This document shows, in pieces, positions 39,646-49,734 of a stretch of 64,000 nucleotides of DNA (position 1 is the first letter of the stretch; each line of letters starts with the position of its first letter). A program made the translations under genes and the position numbers. The notes beneath the pieces are model-generated. The model was not told where the DNA came from. It was given only the letters and a program-made list of their open reading frames with translations, and did not search any database. This DNA is from Agromyces hippuratus (GTDB lineage: Bacteria; Actinomycetota; Actinomycetes; Actinomycetales; Microbacteriaceae). The DNA lies in the NCBI RefSeq assembly GCF_013410355.1, contig NZ_JACCFI010000001.1, positions 1,550,001 through 1,614,000 on the forward strand, read 5' to 3'.

Positions 39646-42600
39646 ATGAGCCGACCGCCCGGCCCTGCCGCCCAGCCCGCCACCGACGGCCCATTGGCCG
39701 ACGCCCTCGTGAAGTTCGGCCGGTTCCTCCGGCCCGGAGAGGTCTCTCCGGACCTCCGCACGGTCACCCTCGACGGAGGCCGCCAGGGCGACGTCTTCTA
39801 CCGCGATCGCTGGGCGCACGACAAGGTCGTGCGCTCGACCCACGGCGTGAACTGCACGGGCTCGTGCTCGTGGAAGGTGTACGTGAAGGACGGCATCATC
39901 ACGTGGGAGACCCAGGAGACCGACTACCCGTCGGTCGGCCCCGACTCCCCGGAGTACGAGCCGCGCGGCTGCCCCAGGGGCGCCGCCTTCAGCTGGTACA
40001 CGTACTCCCCCACCCGCGTGCGCTACCCCTACGTGCGCGGGGTGCTGCTCGGTCTCTACCGTGAGGCGAAGGAGCGGGTCGGCGGCGACCCCGTGCTCGC
40101 CTGGGAATCGCTCATGGCCGACCCCGAGGCATCCCGTGCCTACAAGCGGGCTCGCGGCAAGGGCGGACTCGTGCGCGCCTCGTGGGACGAAGTGCTCGAG
40201 ATCGTCGCGGCGGCGCACGTGCACACGATCAAGGCGCACGGCCCCGACCGGGTGGCCGGCTTCTCCCCGATCCCGGCGATGTCGATGGTCTCGCACGGCG
40301 CCGGGGCCCGGTTCATCAACCTCATCGGCGGCACGATGCAGTCGTTCTACGACTGGTACGCCGACCTGCCGGTGGCGAGCCCGCAGGTCTTCGGCGACCA
40401 GACCGACGTGCCGGAGTCGGCCGATTGGTGGAACTCCACCTACCTCATGATGTGGGGCTCGAACGTGCCGGTCACCCGCACGCCCGACGCCCACTTCATG
40501 ACCGAGGCGCGCTACCGCGGCCAGAAGGTCGTGACGGTCTCGCCCGACTACGCCGACAACACGAAGTTCGCCGACGAGTGGCTCGCCCCGCACCCCGGCA
40601 CCGACGGTGCGCTCGCGCTCGCGATGGGTCACGTGATCCTCCGCGAGTTCCTCGTCGAGCGGCGCACCGAGCGCTTCGAGCAGTACCTGAAGAGCTACGC
40701 GGATGCCCCGTACCTCGTGTCCCTCGAACCACGCGGCGACGGCTTCGTGCCGGGCAAGTTCGTCACGGCCTCGGACCTCGGGGGCGCTGCCGCCGCCGTC
40801 GACAACCCGCAGTTCAAGACGGTGCTGATGGCCGGCGACGGCACCCCGGTCGTGCCCAACGGCTCGCTCGGGCATCGCTTCGGGGCATCCGACCAGGGCA
40901 AGTGGAACCTCGACCTCGAGGGAGTCGACCCGAAGCTCTCGATCATGGACGGCAGCGGGTGGACGGGCGCGACGGCGGCGGTCGACCTGCCGCGCTTCGA
41001 CGTCGCGCCCGAGCCGGGCGCGGAGCAGGAGGGCGGTGCCGGCATCGTGCGCCGCGGCGTGCCCGTGGCGCACGTCGCCGGGCGCACCGTGACGACCGTG
41101 TTCGACCTGTTGCTCGCCCAGTACGGCGTCGGCCGCGAGGGGCTGCCCGGCACGTGGCCGAGCGGCTACGACGACGCCTCGACGCCCGGCACCCCGGCGT
41201 GGCAGGAGGAGATCACGGGAGTGCCTGCCGAGAAGGCCGAACGCATCGGGCGGGAGTTCGCCGACAACGCCGACCGCTCGGGCGGCCGCTCGATGATCCT
41301 CATGGGCGCCGGCACCAACCACTGGTTCCACTCCGACACGATCTACCGCACCTTTCTCGCGCTGACCACCATGACCGGCTGCCAGGGCGTGAACGGCGGT
41401 GGCTGGGCGCACTACGTGGGTCAGGAGAAGGTGCGACCCGTCACGGGGTACACGCAGTACGGCACCGCATCGGACTGGTCGCGCCCCGGCCGTGCCATGA
41501 TCGGCACCGCGTTCTGGTACCTCGCCACCGACCAGTGGCGCTACGACGGGTTGCCGGCCGATCAGCTCGCCTCCCCGCTCGCCGCGGGCCTGTTCGCGGG
41601 CCGCACCACCGCGGACTGCCTCGTCGAGTCGGCCAAGCGCGGCTGGATGCCGAGCTACCCGACCTTCGATCGCAACCCGCTCGACCTCGTCGACGACGCC
41701 CGCGCCGCGGGGAAGGAGCCCGGCCAGTACGTCGTCGACAGCCTGGACGACGGCTCGCTGCGCTACGCCTGCGAAGACCCCGATGCGCCCGAGAACTTCC
41801 CGCGGGTGCTGAACGTGTGGCGGGCGAACATCCTCGGCTCCTCGGGCAAGGGCAACGAGTACTTCCTGAAGCACCTGCTCGGCACCGATTCCTCGGTGCG
41901 CGCCGCCGAGGCCCCTGAAGGTCGCAGGCCGAAGACGATCGACTGGCGCGATGAGGCGCCCGAGGGCAAGCTCGACCTGCTCGTGACGACCGACTTCAGG
42001 ATGACGTCGACCACGCTCTTCTCCGACGTCGTGCTGCCGGCCGCGACCTGGTACGAGAAGCACGACCTCTCGTCGACCGACATGCACCCGTTCGTGCACT
42101 CGTTCAACCCGGCGATCGCCCCGCCGTGGCAGACGAAGACCGACTTCGAGATCTTCCACCTCATCGCCCGCCGCCTCTCCGAGTACGCCGGGACCCACCT
42201 CGGCACGCGTGAAGACCTCGTCGCCGCGCCGCTCATGCACGACACCCCCGACGCGATGGCGACCCCGCACGGCACGGTCGAGCACGACCTGCCGCTCGTG
42301 CCGGGCGTGACGATGCCGAAGCTCATCGTCGTCGAGCGCGACTACACCGCGATCGCCGACAAGATGGCGACCCTCGGCCCGCTCGCCGTGAAGGCCGGCA
42401 TGGTGACGAAGGGCATCGTGTTCGATCCGACACCTGAGGTCGCCGAACTCGGGCGCTTGAACGGCGTCGCCCAGACCGGCGCCGGCGCCGGTCAGCCGCT
42501 GCTCGACACCGACGTGAAGGCCTGCGAGGCGATCCTCGCGCTCTCGGGCACCACCAACGGACGCCTCTCGGTGCAGGGATTCCGCCAGCTCGAGCAGAAG

Positions 42601-43401
42601 ACCGGCCAGAAGATCGCCCAACTGGCCCTCGACCACGAGGGCGGGCGCATCCGCTTCGCCGATGTGCAGGCTCGGCCGGTCTCGGTCATCACGAGCCCCG
42701 AATGGTCGGGCTCCGAGCACGGCGGGCGCCGCTACACCGCCTTCGCGATCAACGTCGAGCACCTGAAGCCGTGGCACACCCTCACCGGTCGCCAGCACTT
42801 CTTCCTCGACCACGACTGGATGGCCGAGCTCGGCGAGAACCTGCCGATCTACCGGCCGCCGCTCGACCTCGCGAGGCTCTTCGGCGACTCGCCGACCGTC
42901 GGGTCGACGACGCCGAGCGGCGACCCGGCGGCATCCGGTCATGCCGAAGTCGCCGTGCGCTACCTCACCCCGCACTCGAAGTGGTCGATCCACTCGGAGT
43001 ACCAGGACAACCTCTTCATGCTCTCGCTCTCGCGAGGCGGCCCCACGATCTGGATGAGCCCCCAGGACGCCGCGAAGATCGGCGTGCGCGACAACGAGTG
43101 GATCGAGTCGTACAACCGCAACGGCGTCGTCGTCGCACGGGCGATCGTCTCGCACCGCATGCCGGAGGGCACGGTGTACATGTACCACGCGAAGGACCGC
43201 ACGGTCGATGTGCCGCGCACCGAGACGAGCGGTCGGCGCGGCGGCATCCACAATTCGCTCACCCGCGTGCTCTTGAAGCCGAGCCACCTCATCGGCGGCT
43301 ACGCGCAGCTCTCGTTCGCCTTCAACTACCTGGGGCCGACCGGCAACCAGAGAGACGAGGTCACCGTGATCCGCCGCCGCAGCCAGGAGGTCGAGTACTG
43401 A
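39646..43401 (+). CDS. narG: Respiratory nitrate reductase, alpha subunit
   Basis: A 1251-residue Mo-bisMGD catalytic subunit reducing nitrate to nitrite at the cytoplasmic face of the membrane. The FS0 [4Fe-4S] ligands are His66, Cys70, Cys74 and Cys109 (the His-type ligand set of NarG). The DLPVASPQVFGDQTDVPESADWWNS region holds the conserved segment expected to carry the Asp Mo ligand. Length is typical. The ATG at 39646 is preceded by GAGGAGG. No twin-arginine signal is present, as expected for cytoplasmic NarG. narH overlaps its stop by one base. Confidence 0.97.
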   Translation: MSRPPGPAAQPATDGPLADALVKFGRFLRPGEVSPDLRTVTLDGGRQGDVFYRDRWAHDKVVRSTHGVNCTGSCSWKVYVKDGIITWETQETDYPSVGPDSPEYEPRGCPRGAAFSWYTYSPTRVRYPYVRGVLLGLYREAKERVGGDPVLAWESLMADPEASRAYKRARGKGGLVRASWDEVLEIVAAAHVHTIKAHGPDRVAGFSPIPAMSMVSHGAGARFINLIGGTMQSFYDWYADLPVASPQVFGDQTDVPESADWWNSTYLMMWGSNVPVTRTPDAHFMTEARYRGQKVVTVSPDYADNTKFADEWLAPHPGTDGALALAMGHVILREFLVERRTERFEQYLKSYADAPYLVSLEPRGDGFVPGKFVTASDLGGAAAAVDNPQFKTVLMAGDGTPVVPNGSLGHRFGASDQGKWNLDLEGVDPKLSIMDGSGWTGATAAVDLPRFDVAPEPGAEQEGGAGIVRRGVPVAHVAGRTVTTVFDLLLAQYGVGREGLPGTWPSGYDDASTPGTPAWQEEITGVPAEKAERIGREFADNADRSGGRSMILMGAGTNHWFHSDTIYRTFLALTTMTGCQGVNGGGWAHYVGQEKVRPVTGYTQYGTASDWSRPGRAMIGTAFWYLATDQWRYDGLPADQLASPLAAGLFAGRTTADCLVESAKRGWMPSYPTFDRNPLDLVDDARAAGKEPGQYVVDSLDDGSLRYACEDPDAPENFPRVLNVWRANILGSSGKGNEYFLKHLLGTDSSVRAAEAPEGRRPKTIDWRDEAPEGKLDLLVTTDFRMTSTTLFSDVVLPAATWYEKHDLSSTDMHPFVHSFNPAIAPPWQTKTDFEIFHLIARRLSEYAGTHLGTREDLVAAPLMHDTPDAMATPHGTVEHDLPLVPGVTMPKLIVVERDYTAIADKMATLGPLAVKAGMVTKGIVFDPTPEVAELGRLNGVAQTGAGAGQPLLDTDVKACEAILALSGTTNGRLSVQGFRQLEQKTGQKIAQLALDHEGGRIRFADVQARPVSVITSPEWSGSEHGGRRYTAFAINVEHLKPWHTLTGRQHFFLDHDWMAELGENLPIYRPPLDLARLFGDSPTVGSTTPSGDPAASGHAEVAVRYLTPHSKWSIHSEYQDNLFMLSLSRGGPTIWMSPQDAAKIGVRDNEWIESYNRNGVVVARAIVSHRMPEGTVYMYHAKDRTVDVPRTETSGRRGGIHNSLTRVLLKPSHLIGGYAQLSFAFNYLGPTGNQRDEVTVIRRRSQEVEY

Positions 43402-45041
43402 TGAAGGTAATGGCTCAGATGTCGATGGTCATGAACCTCGACAAGTGCATCGGATGCCACACGTGCTCGGTCACGTGCAAGCAGGCGTGGACGAACCGGT
43501 CGGGCGTCGAGTACGTCTGGTTCAACAACGTCGAGACGCGCCCCGGCGTCGGCTACCCGCGCGGCTACGAAGACCAGGAGAAGTGGGGCGGCGGCTGGGT
43601 GCGCACGAAGCGCGGGCGGCTGAAGCTCAGGAGCGGCGGGCGGCTGAAGAAGCTCGCGACGATCTTCTCGAACCCGAAGCTGCCCGAGATCCACGACTAC
43701 TACGAGCCGTGGACCTACGACTACGACATGCTGCTGAACGCCCCCGCCGGCGAGCAGACGCCGGTGGCGAGGCCGAAGAGCCTGCTCACGGGTGAGGACA
43801 TGAAGATCTCGTGGTCGGCGAACTGGGACGACAACCTCGGCGGGTCGGGCGAGACCATGGCGCAGGATCCGATCCTGCAGCACATGTCGGAGCACGTCGC
43901 CGCGGAGTTCTCGGACACCTTCATGTTCTACCTCCCCCGCATCTGCGAGCACTGCCTGAATCCCTCGTGCGTGGCCTCCTGCCCCTCGGGCGCGATGTAC
44001 AAGCGCGAGGAGGACGGCATCGTGCTCGTCGACCAGGACCAGTGCCGCGGATGGCGCATGTGCGTCTCCGGCTGCCCCTACAAGAAGGTGTACTTCAACC
44101 ACAAGACCGGCAAGGCCGAGAAGTGCACCCTCTGCTATCCGCGCCTCGAGGTCGGCCTGCCGACCGTGTGCTCCGAGACCTGCGTCGGGCGGCTGCGCTA
44201 CCTCGGCCTCGTGCTCTACGACGCCGACCGGGTGGCCGCCGCCGCGAGCGTCGAGAACGAGCACGAACTGCTCGACGCCCAGCGCGACGTGTTCCTCGAC
44301 CCCCACGATCCGGCCGTGATCGAGGCGGCTCGCGCCGAGGGCATTCCGGAGGACTGGATCGACGCGGCCCAGCGCAGCCCCATCCGGCGTCTCATCAGCG
44401 AGTACCGGGTGGCGCTGCCGCTGCATCCCGAGTACCGCACGATGCCGATGGTCTGGTACATCCCGCCGCTGTCGCCCGTCGTCGACGTGATCTCCTCCTC
44501 CGGCAACGACGGTGAGGACGCGAAGACCCTGTTCGCGGCGATCTCGAAGCTGCGGATCCCGCTCGAGTACCTCGCCGGGCTCTTCACCGCGGGCGACACG
44601 CGCCCGGTCGAGGCGTCGCTGCGCAAGCTCGCCGCGATGCGCTCGTACATGCGGGGCATCAACCTCGGAGAGGGCAAGGACGAGCGCATCGCCGACGCCG
44701 TCGGCATGACCGGCGAGACCCTCGAGGAGATGTACCGGTTGCTCGCGATCGCGAAGTACGAGGAGCGCTACGTGATCCCGGCCGCCCACACCGAGCAGGC
44801 CCGCGAACTCGACGAGCTCGCCTGCTCGCTCGACTACGACGGCGGCCCGGGCATGGGCGGCGCAGGCCCGTTCGGGTCCTCCAGCGGTCAGCAGGTGCCG
44901 GTCGCGGTCGAGAACTTCCACGCCCTGAAGAACCGGCAGACCGCCGACCGGCCGTCGACGCCCGGCCGGGTGAACCTCTTGAACTGGGACGGCAACGGAA
45001 CGCCCGGCGGGCTGTTCCCCCCGAAGGGCGAGAAGAAATGA
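43401..45041 (+). CDS. narH: Respiratory nitrate reductase, beta subunit
   Basis: A 546-residue iron-sulfur electron-transfer subunit. The ferredoxin-like cysteine groups are present: CIGCHTCSVTCKQAW near residues 15-29, then CEHCLNPSCVASCP, CRGWRMCVSGCP and CTLCYPRL. The tryptophan in CRGWRMC replaces a cysteine, the known feature of the [3Fe-4S] centre in NarH. It passes electrons from NarI heme to NarG. It begins in a TGATG overlap with narG and overlaps narJ by ATGA. Confidence 0.97.
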   Translation: MKVMAQMSMVMNLDKCIGCHTCSVTCKQAWTNRSGVEYVWFNNVETRPGVGYPRGYEDQEKWGGGWVRTKRGRLKLRSGGRLKKLATIFSNPKLPEIHDYYEPWTYDYDMLLNAPAGEQTPVARPKSLLTGEDMKISWSANWDDNLGGSGETMAQDPILQHMSEHVAAEFSDTFMFYLPRICEHCLNPSCVASCPSGAMYKREEDGIVLVDQDQCRGWRMCVSGCPYKKVYFNHKTGKAEKCTLCYPRLEVGLPTVCSETCVGRLRYLGLVLYDADRVAAAASVENEHELLDAQRDVFLDPHDPAVIEAARAEGIPEDWIDAAQRSPIRRLISEYRVALPLHPEYRTMPMVWYIPPLSPVVDVISSSGNDGEDAKTLFAAISKLRIPLEYLAGLFTAGDTRPVEASLRKLAAMRSYMRGINLGEGKDERIADAVGMTGETLEEMYRLLAIAKYEERYVIPAAHTEQARELDELACSLDYDGGPGMGGAGPFGSSSGQQVPVAVENFHALKNRQTADRPSTPGRVNLLNWDGNGTPGGLFPPKGEKK

Positions 45042-45757
45042 CGGCCCGCCTTCGCCTGCCGCTGCAGATCACGCTGAACCGGATGCCCCGGCCGACGCAG
45101 TCCCTGACCCTCACGCGCGACCAGCGCAGGGCGTCGCAGATGGCGGCGTCGCTGCTGCTCGACTACCCCGGGCCGGGCTTCGCCGAGCGGCTCGGCGCGA
45201 TCGAGGCATCCGTCGCCGCGCTGCCCGCACCCATCGCGGCCGAGTTCGCGACCTTTCTCGACCATGCCCGCGCGACGCCGCAGGCCGAGCTCGAGGCGCA
45301 GTACGTGGCGACCTTCGATGTGAAGCGCAAGTGCTGCCTCTACCTCAGCTACTACACGGCGGGCGACACGAGGCGGCGGGGCACCGCGCTCGTCGCGTTC
45401 CTCGAGGCCTACCGGGCGGCGGGCTGGGAGTTCGACGCCGACGAGCTGCCCGACTTCCTGCCGGCCGTGCTCGAGCTCGCGGCGCGAAGCGACTCCCCGG
45501 TGGCATCCGAGCTGATCGCCGCGCATCGCGAAGGGCTCGAGGTGCTGCGCGCGGCACTCGAACGGCTCGACAGCCCCTATGCGGCGGTCGTTCGCGCCGT
45601 CTGCCGCTCGCTGCCCGAGATCGACGACGCGACCCGCGAACGCGTGCTCGCCCTCATCGACGAGGGGCCGCCGACCGAGACGGTCGGGCTGTCGTTCCTC
45701 GGCAACCTGCCGCCGTTCACCCCCGCCGGGGGCCCGCCCGAGGAGGTTCGCACGTGA
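45038..45757 (+). CDS. narJ: Nitrate reductase assembly chaperone NarJ
   Basis: A 239-residue helical chaperone of the TorD/NarJ family that holds apo-NarGH during cofactor insertion. Recognisable features are the ASLLLDYPGPGF start of the domain, AEYVATFD-type segment (EAQYVATFDVKRKCCLYLSYYT) and GWEFDADELPDFLP. It sits between narH and narI with ATGA and GTGA overlaps. The length is a little longer than many NarJ proteins because of an N-terminal basic stretch. Confidence 0.94.
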   Translation: MTARLRLPLQITLNRMPRPTQSLTLTRDQRRASQMAASLLLDYPGPGFAERLGAIEASVAALPAPIAAEFATFLDHARATPQAELEAQYVATFDVKRKCCLYLSYYTAGDTRRRGTALVAFLEAYRAAGWEFDADELPDFLPAVLELAARSDSPVASELIAAHREGLEVLRAALERLDSPYAAVVRAVCRSLPEIDDATRERVLALIDEGPPTETVGLSFLGNLPPFTPAGGPPEEVRT

Positions 45758-46512
45758 ACGCACTCGAGATCGTGCTGTGGGTGGCGCTGCCCTACGCGGC
45801 GTTCGCCGTGTTCGTCGTCGGCCACATCTGGCGGTACCGCTACGACAAATTCGGCTGGACCACCCGGTCGAGCCAGGTCTACGAGAACCGGCTGCTTCGC
45901 TGGGGATCGCCCATGTTCCACCTCGGGATCCTCTTCGTCATCGCCGGGCACTTCGTGGGCCTCATCATCCCGCGCGAGTGGCTGTACGCGATCGGCATCG
46001 ACGAGCACATGTACCACCTCGGAGCGACGGCGCTGGGCACGGCGGCCGCGGTGCTCACCATCGCGGGCCTCGTGATCCTCATCTACCGGCGCCGCACGGT
46101 CGGGCCGGTGTTCCTCGCGACGACCACGATGGACAAGGTCATGTACGTCTTCCTCGGTGCCACGATCGCGTTCGGCACGGCCGCGACCGTGCTGCACCAG
46201 GTGTTCGGGCCGGGGTACGAGTACCGCGGCACGATCGGACCGTGGTTCCGGAGCCTCATCGGCCTGCAGCCGCAGCCCGAGCTCATGGCCGACGTGCCGC
46301 TCGCGTTCCAGCTGCACGTGATCACCGCGACCTTGCTCTTCGCGCTCTGGCCGTTCACCCGGCTCGTGCACGTGTTCTCGGCCCCGGTCGGCTACCTCTT
46401 CCGCCCCTACATCGTCTACCGCTCCCGTGATGCCCAACGGCCCAACCGGCCCACCCGTCGCGGATGGGAGCCCGTCGAGCAGCCCGACCCCAAGCGGCTC
46501 ACCAAGCTCTGA
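45754..46512 (+). CDS. narI: Respiratory nitrate reductase, gamma subunit (cytochrome b)
   Basis: A 252-residue membrane subunit with five transmembrane helices that anchors NarGH and takes electrons from menaquinol through two b hemes. HLGILFVIAGHFVGL and HMYHLGATALG carry histidines in the positions expected for heme ligands, with later QLHVITATLLFALWPFTRLVHVFS. The GTG start overlaps the narJ stop (GTGA) and follows AGGAGG. The hydrophilic C-terminus has RPNRPTRRGW. A small hairpin follows the gene. Confidence 0.95.
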   Translation: MNALEIVLWVALPYAAFAVFVVGHIWRYRYDKFGWTTRSSQVYENRLLRWGSPMFHLGILFVIAGHFVGLIIPREWLYAIGIDEHMYHLGATALGTAAAVLTIAGLVILIYRRRTVGPVFLATTTMDKVMYVFLGATIAFGTAATVLHQVFGPGYEYRGTIGPWFRSLIGLQPQPELMADVPLAFQLHVITATLLFALWPFTRLVHVFSAPVGYLFRPYIVYRSRDAQRPNRPTRRGWEPVEQPDPKRLTKL

Positions 46513-46536
46513 GCCGGCTGATCGACGACAGCGGGC

Positions 46537-46552
46537 GGATGCCGCAGCATCC
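46537..46552. terminator. Small GGATGC/GCATCC hairpin at the narI-uricase convergent gap
   Basis: GGATGC, 4-nt loop CGCA, GCATCC. It sits between the narI stop (46512) and the uricase stop (46583). It is weak as a terminator but is again built on the over-represented heptamer core. Confidence 0.4.
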
Positions 46553-46582
46553 ACCCCTCGCCGGACCGGTCTGCACGCCGGA

Positions 46583-47482
46583 TCAGCAGAAGCCGGCGAT
46601 GCCCTCCCAGGCCGCGGGTGCGGGCGCGAGCCCGTCGCGCGTGACCGTGGCCTCGATGAGTCCGTACGGCCGGTCGGCCGCGTAGAACACCTCGTTGGGG
46701 TTGTCGAGCCCGAACGGGGCGAGGTCGACGACGAAGTGGTGCTTGTTCGGCATCGAGAAGCGGATCTCGCCGATCTCGGGGTGCACCTCGAGCACGCGAG
46801 CGCCCATCTCGAAGAGCGTCGTCTGCAGGGCGGCGGAGTATCGCTCGGCGAAGGCCTCGAGCAGCAGCCCCCGCACGCTCTCGTACACCGCGTTGTAGTC
46901 GACGTCGGTGCCGACGTACCGCCAGCGGGCCGCGACATCCGTGGCGAGGATCCGATCGGCCGTCTCCTGCAGGGTCGTGTACCGGTCCCTCGGGAAGCCC
47001 TCGAAGCCCGACTGCGTGGTCTTCAGCACCGTGAGCTCCTTGAGCCCGCCGAGCACGTGCCGCTCGTCGCCGTCGGCGACGACGACGGCCGTGCGCACCC
47101 CCTGCCCCGACCGCACGAAGGCGTGGTCGTGCGGCGCTCCGTGCGACACGATGCGCTGCCATGCGTAGCTCTCGGCCTCCCAGCGTCCGCCGTCGACCCA
47201 CGCGAACGAGGAGGTGAAGTGATCGGCGAGGCGGAGCAGGAACGCCTCGGGCGAACCCACGCCGTCGCGCGCGAACGCGAAGATCGTGTTCTTCTGCGTG
47301 TCGGTCGGGATCACGTGCGAGTTGTCGCCCGACAGGTGCGCCGCGGCGAAGTCGCCGTGCAGCTGCGACGTGACGCTGAGGTCCTCGATCTCGTGGCGAT
47401 CGGTGTCGCGGGCGACCTTGACGACGCGGACCTCGGCCTTGCCGTACCGGTTCGGTCCGAGCACGATCCCTCGGTCGGGCAT
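46583..47482 (-). CDS. Urate oxidase (uricase)
   Basis: Oxidises urate with O2 to 5-hydroxyisourate, cofactor-free. The 299-residue protein has the tandem T-fold pattern with SHVIPTDTQKNTIFAFARD (containing the catalytic Thr and conserved Asn region), FTSSFAWVDGG, and the late IRFSMPNKHHFVVDLAPFGLDNPNEVF block. I chose the ATG at 47482, which has GGAG 5 nt upstream; an ATG five codons earlier is possible. It is the last gene of the minus-strand ureide operon, 20 bp after HIU hydrolase. No peroxisomal or export signal is relevant in bacteria. Confidence 0.95.
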   Translation of the reverse strand: MPDRGIVLGPNRYGKAEVRVVKVARDTDRHEIEDLSVTSQLHGDFAAAHLSGDNSHVIPTDTQKNTIFAFARDGVGSPEAFLLRLADHFTSSFAWVDGGRWEAESYAWQRIVSHGAPHDHAFVRSGQGVRTAVVVADGDERHVLGGLKELTVLKTTQSGFEGFPRDRYTTLQETADRILATDVAARWRYVGTDVDYNAVYESVRGLLLEAFAERYSAALQTTLFEMGARVLEVHPEIGEIRFSMPNKHHFVVDLAPFGLDNPNEVFYAADRPYGLIEATVTRDGLAPAPAAWEGIAGFC

Positions 47483-47502
47483 GGTGTCTCCATCCATCGG
47501 GC

Positions 47503-47844
47503 CTAGCTCCCCCGGTAGGTCGAGTAGGCGAAGGGGCTCAGCAGGAGCGGCACGTGAACGTGCCGCCCGTCTTCGGCGACGTCGAAGTGGAGCACGACCT
47601 CGGGAAAGAACGTGTCGACGCCGCGGGCGGCGAAGAAGCCGCCCGTATCGAAGTGCAGGCGATACTCGCCGACCGGAACCGAAGCCGGGCCGAGTCCCGT
47701 CGCGCGGCCGTCGGCGTCGGTCGTGTCGGAGCCGACGAGGCTCCAGCCGGATGCCGCGCGCATGAACAGCTCGACGCGAATGCCTTCTGCCGGTCGACCG
47801 ACGGTCGTGTCGAGCACGTGTGTGGTGATCTGGGAGGCGGTCAT
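47503..47844 (-). CDS. uraH: 5-Hydroxyisourate hydrolase (transthyretin-like)
   Basis: Hydrolyses 5-hydroxyisourate to OHCU. The 113-residue protein shows the bacterial signature: N-terminal ITTHVLDTTVGRPA with the catalytic His, R in VPVGEYRLHFDT, HVHVPLLLSPFAYSTY and the diagnostic C-terminal YRGS. The ATG overlaps the stop of the OHCU decarboxylase gene (ATGA). It functions between uricase and OHCU decarboxylase in the same operon. Confidence 0.96.
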   Translation of the reverse strand: MTASQITTHVLDTTVGRPAEGIRVELFMRAASGWSLVGSDTTDADGRATGLGPASVPVGEYRLHFDTGGFFAARGVDTFFPEVVLHFDVAEDGRHVHVPLLLSPFAYSTYRGS

Positions 47845-48338
47845 GCGGTGATGAGTCCCTTCACTCGGAGCACGGCGATCTCGCGCAGCTGCTCGGCGAC
47901 GATGACGTCTTCGTCGGCGGCCGAGTTCGTGAGGCGTTCGTCGAGCAGCGCGAGCATCTCGCTCGCGGACCGGCCGGCGGCACGGATCAGGAACACCCGA
48001 CCGAACCTCGCCTCGTACGCGAGGTTGCCCGACGCGAGTGCGGCGGCGACCGCGCTGTCGTTCGGGTCGACGCCCGACTGCTCGCCGCGCGACAGGCTCG
48101 CCTCGACGGTCGCGCCGTCGGCCCGCCGGCCGATGGGCGGATGGTGCGCGAGGGCGCCGTCGATCTCCTCGGCGGTGAACGGCGCTGCGGCCCGGTCGGC
48201 CGCAGAGGCGAGCTCGGCGACCGAGACGTACGGCCGGCCGTCGGCGAGCTCCTCGCCCCAGCGCGGGATGTCGAGGCACGGTCGCAACGCCTCGATCGCC
48301 GTTCGGCGGTCGAGTCCGTTGAAATCCTCGAGCTTCAT
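47841..48338 (-). CDS. uraD: OHCU decarboxylase
   Basis: Converts 2-oxo-4-hydroxy-4-carboxy-5-ureidoimidazoline to S-allantoin. The 165-residue all-helical protein has the family segments LEDFNGLDRR, ALAHHPPIGRRA (with the catalytic His) and SRGEQSGVDPND, then LAYEARFGRVFLIRAAGRS. Both ends are translationally coupled: ATGA with allantoinase upstream and ATGA with HIU hydrolase downstream, giving the ordered uricolytic set in one transcript. Confidence 0.95.
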   Translation of the reverse strand: MKLEDFNGLDRRTAIEALRPCLDIPRWGEELADGRPYVSVAELASAADRAAAPFTAEEIDGALAHHPPIGRRADGATVEASLSRGEQSGVDPNDSAVAAALASGNLAYEARFGRVFLIRAAGRSASEMLALLDERLTNSAADEDVIVAEQLREIAVLRVKGLITA

Positions 48339-49734
48339 CGTTCGATCCCGTCCCTGCGGAGCAGTCGACCCCGCGCGGCGGCCCGGTCGACCGGATGCCC
48401 CGCGAGCAGCGTCGCCCGAACCACTCCTGAGAGTTCGCGTCCATCGTAGGGGCACACGGCGTGGCGGTGCTCGAGCGCCGACGCCTCGACCGTGAACGTC
48501 TCATCGGGCGCGAAGACGGCGAAGTCGGCCGCGGCGCCTTCGGCGATGCGGCCCTTCTCCGTCAGGCCGACCCGACGCGCCGGTGCGCCCGACATCCACT
48601 CGACCACCTGTTCCAGCGGGATGCCGCGCTCGCGTGCTCCCGACCAGACGAGCGGCAGCCCGAGCTGGAGGGAGGCGATCCCGCCCCATGCCTCGACGAA
48701 GTCGCCGTGGCCCGCGTACTTCAGTTCGGCCGGCGCCGGTGAGTGGTCGGAGACGATGAAGTCGATCGCGCCCGACTCGAGGCCGCTCCAGAGGGCGTCG
48801 CGATTCGCGGCCTCGCGGATCGGCGGGCAGCACTTGAAGGCCGTTGCGCCGGCCGGGACCTCTTCTGCGGTGAGCGTGAGGTAGTGGGGGCACGTCTCGA
48901 CCGAGAGCCGCACTCCTGCGCGCCTGGCGTCGGCGATGCGGCCGAGCGAGTCCGCCGAGCTCAGGTGCACCACGTGCGCACGAGCCCCGGTGCGCGCGGC
49001 GCGATCGATGACGTCGGCGATCGCCGAGTCTTCCGCCTCGCGCGGTCGCGATGCGAGGAAGTCGGAGTACCTGGTGCTGTGCGGGTGCGGCGCCGCACCG
49101 ATCAGCTGCGCGTCCTCGGCGTGCACGAGGAGCAGCGAATCGGTCGCGCGGAGCACCGCCATCGCGGCCTCCATCTCATCGACGGTGACCGCGGGGAACT
49201 CGTCGACCCCCGAGTCGAGCAGGAAGCACTTGAACCCGAAGACCCCTTCGCCCGCGAGCGGCCCGAGCTCCGCGAGGTTGCCCGGCACGACGCCGCCCCA
49301 GAAGCCGACGTCGACGAACACCCGCCCCTCGGCGGCGCGACGTTTCGCTTCGAGCGCTGCGACCGAGGTCGTGGCCGGAATGCTGTTGAGCGGCATGTCG
49401 ACGATGGTCGTCACCCCGCCCGCCGCCGCGGCGCGAGTCGCCGACTCGAATCCCTCCCACTCCGTTCGGCCGGGCTCGTCGACGTGCACGTGCGTGTCGA
49501 CGAGGCCCGGGATCAGGACCTCGTCGTCGGCGAGCTGCACGATGCGCGAGCCCTCGAGCGCGGTGCCGAGCGGTGCGATGCGCACGATGACGCCGCCCCG
49601 CACCGCGACTTCGGCCGGCGAGAATGCGTCGCCGAGCAGCACCCGCCCGCCACGGATCACGAGATCGAACGGCCCGGCCTCGTCACTCGGCGCACCGGCC
49701 GACTGTTCCTGCGCCACTGCACCAGCCCCGACGC

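Noticed and set aside
37648..43287. A 1,879-codon open frame antisense to mobA, narK and narG
   Set aside because: Its translation is an Arg/Ala/Asp/His/Glu-rich shadow with no domain, and narGH on the other strand is unambiguous. Long antisense frames are expected at this GC content.
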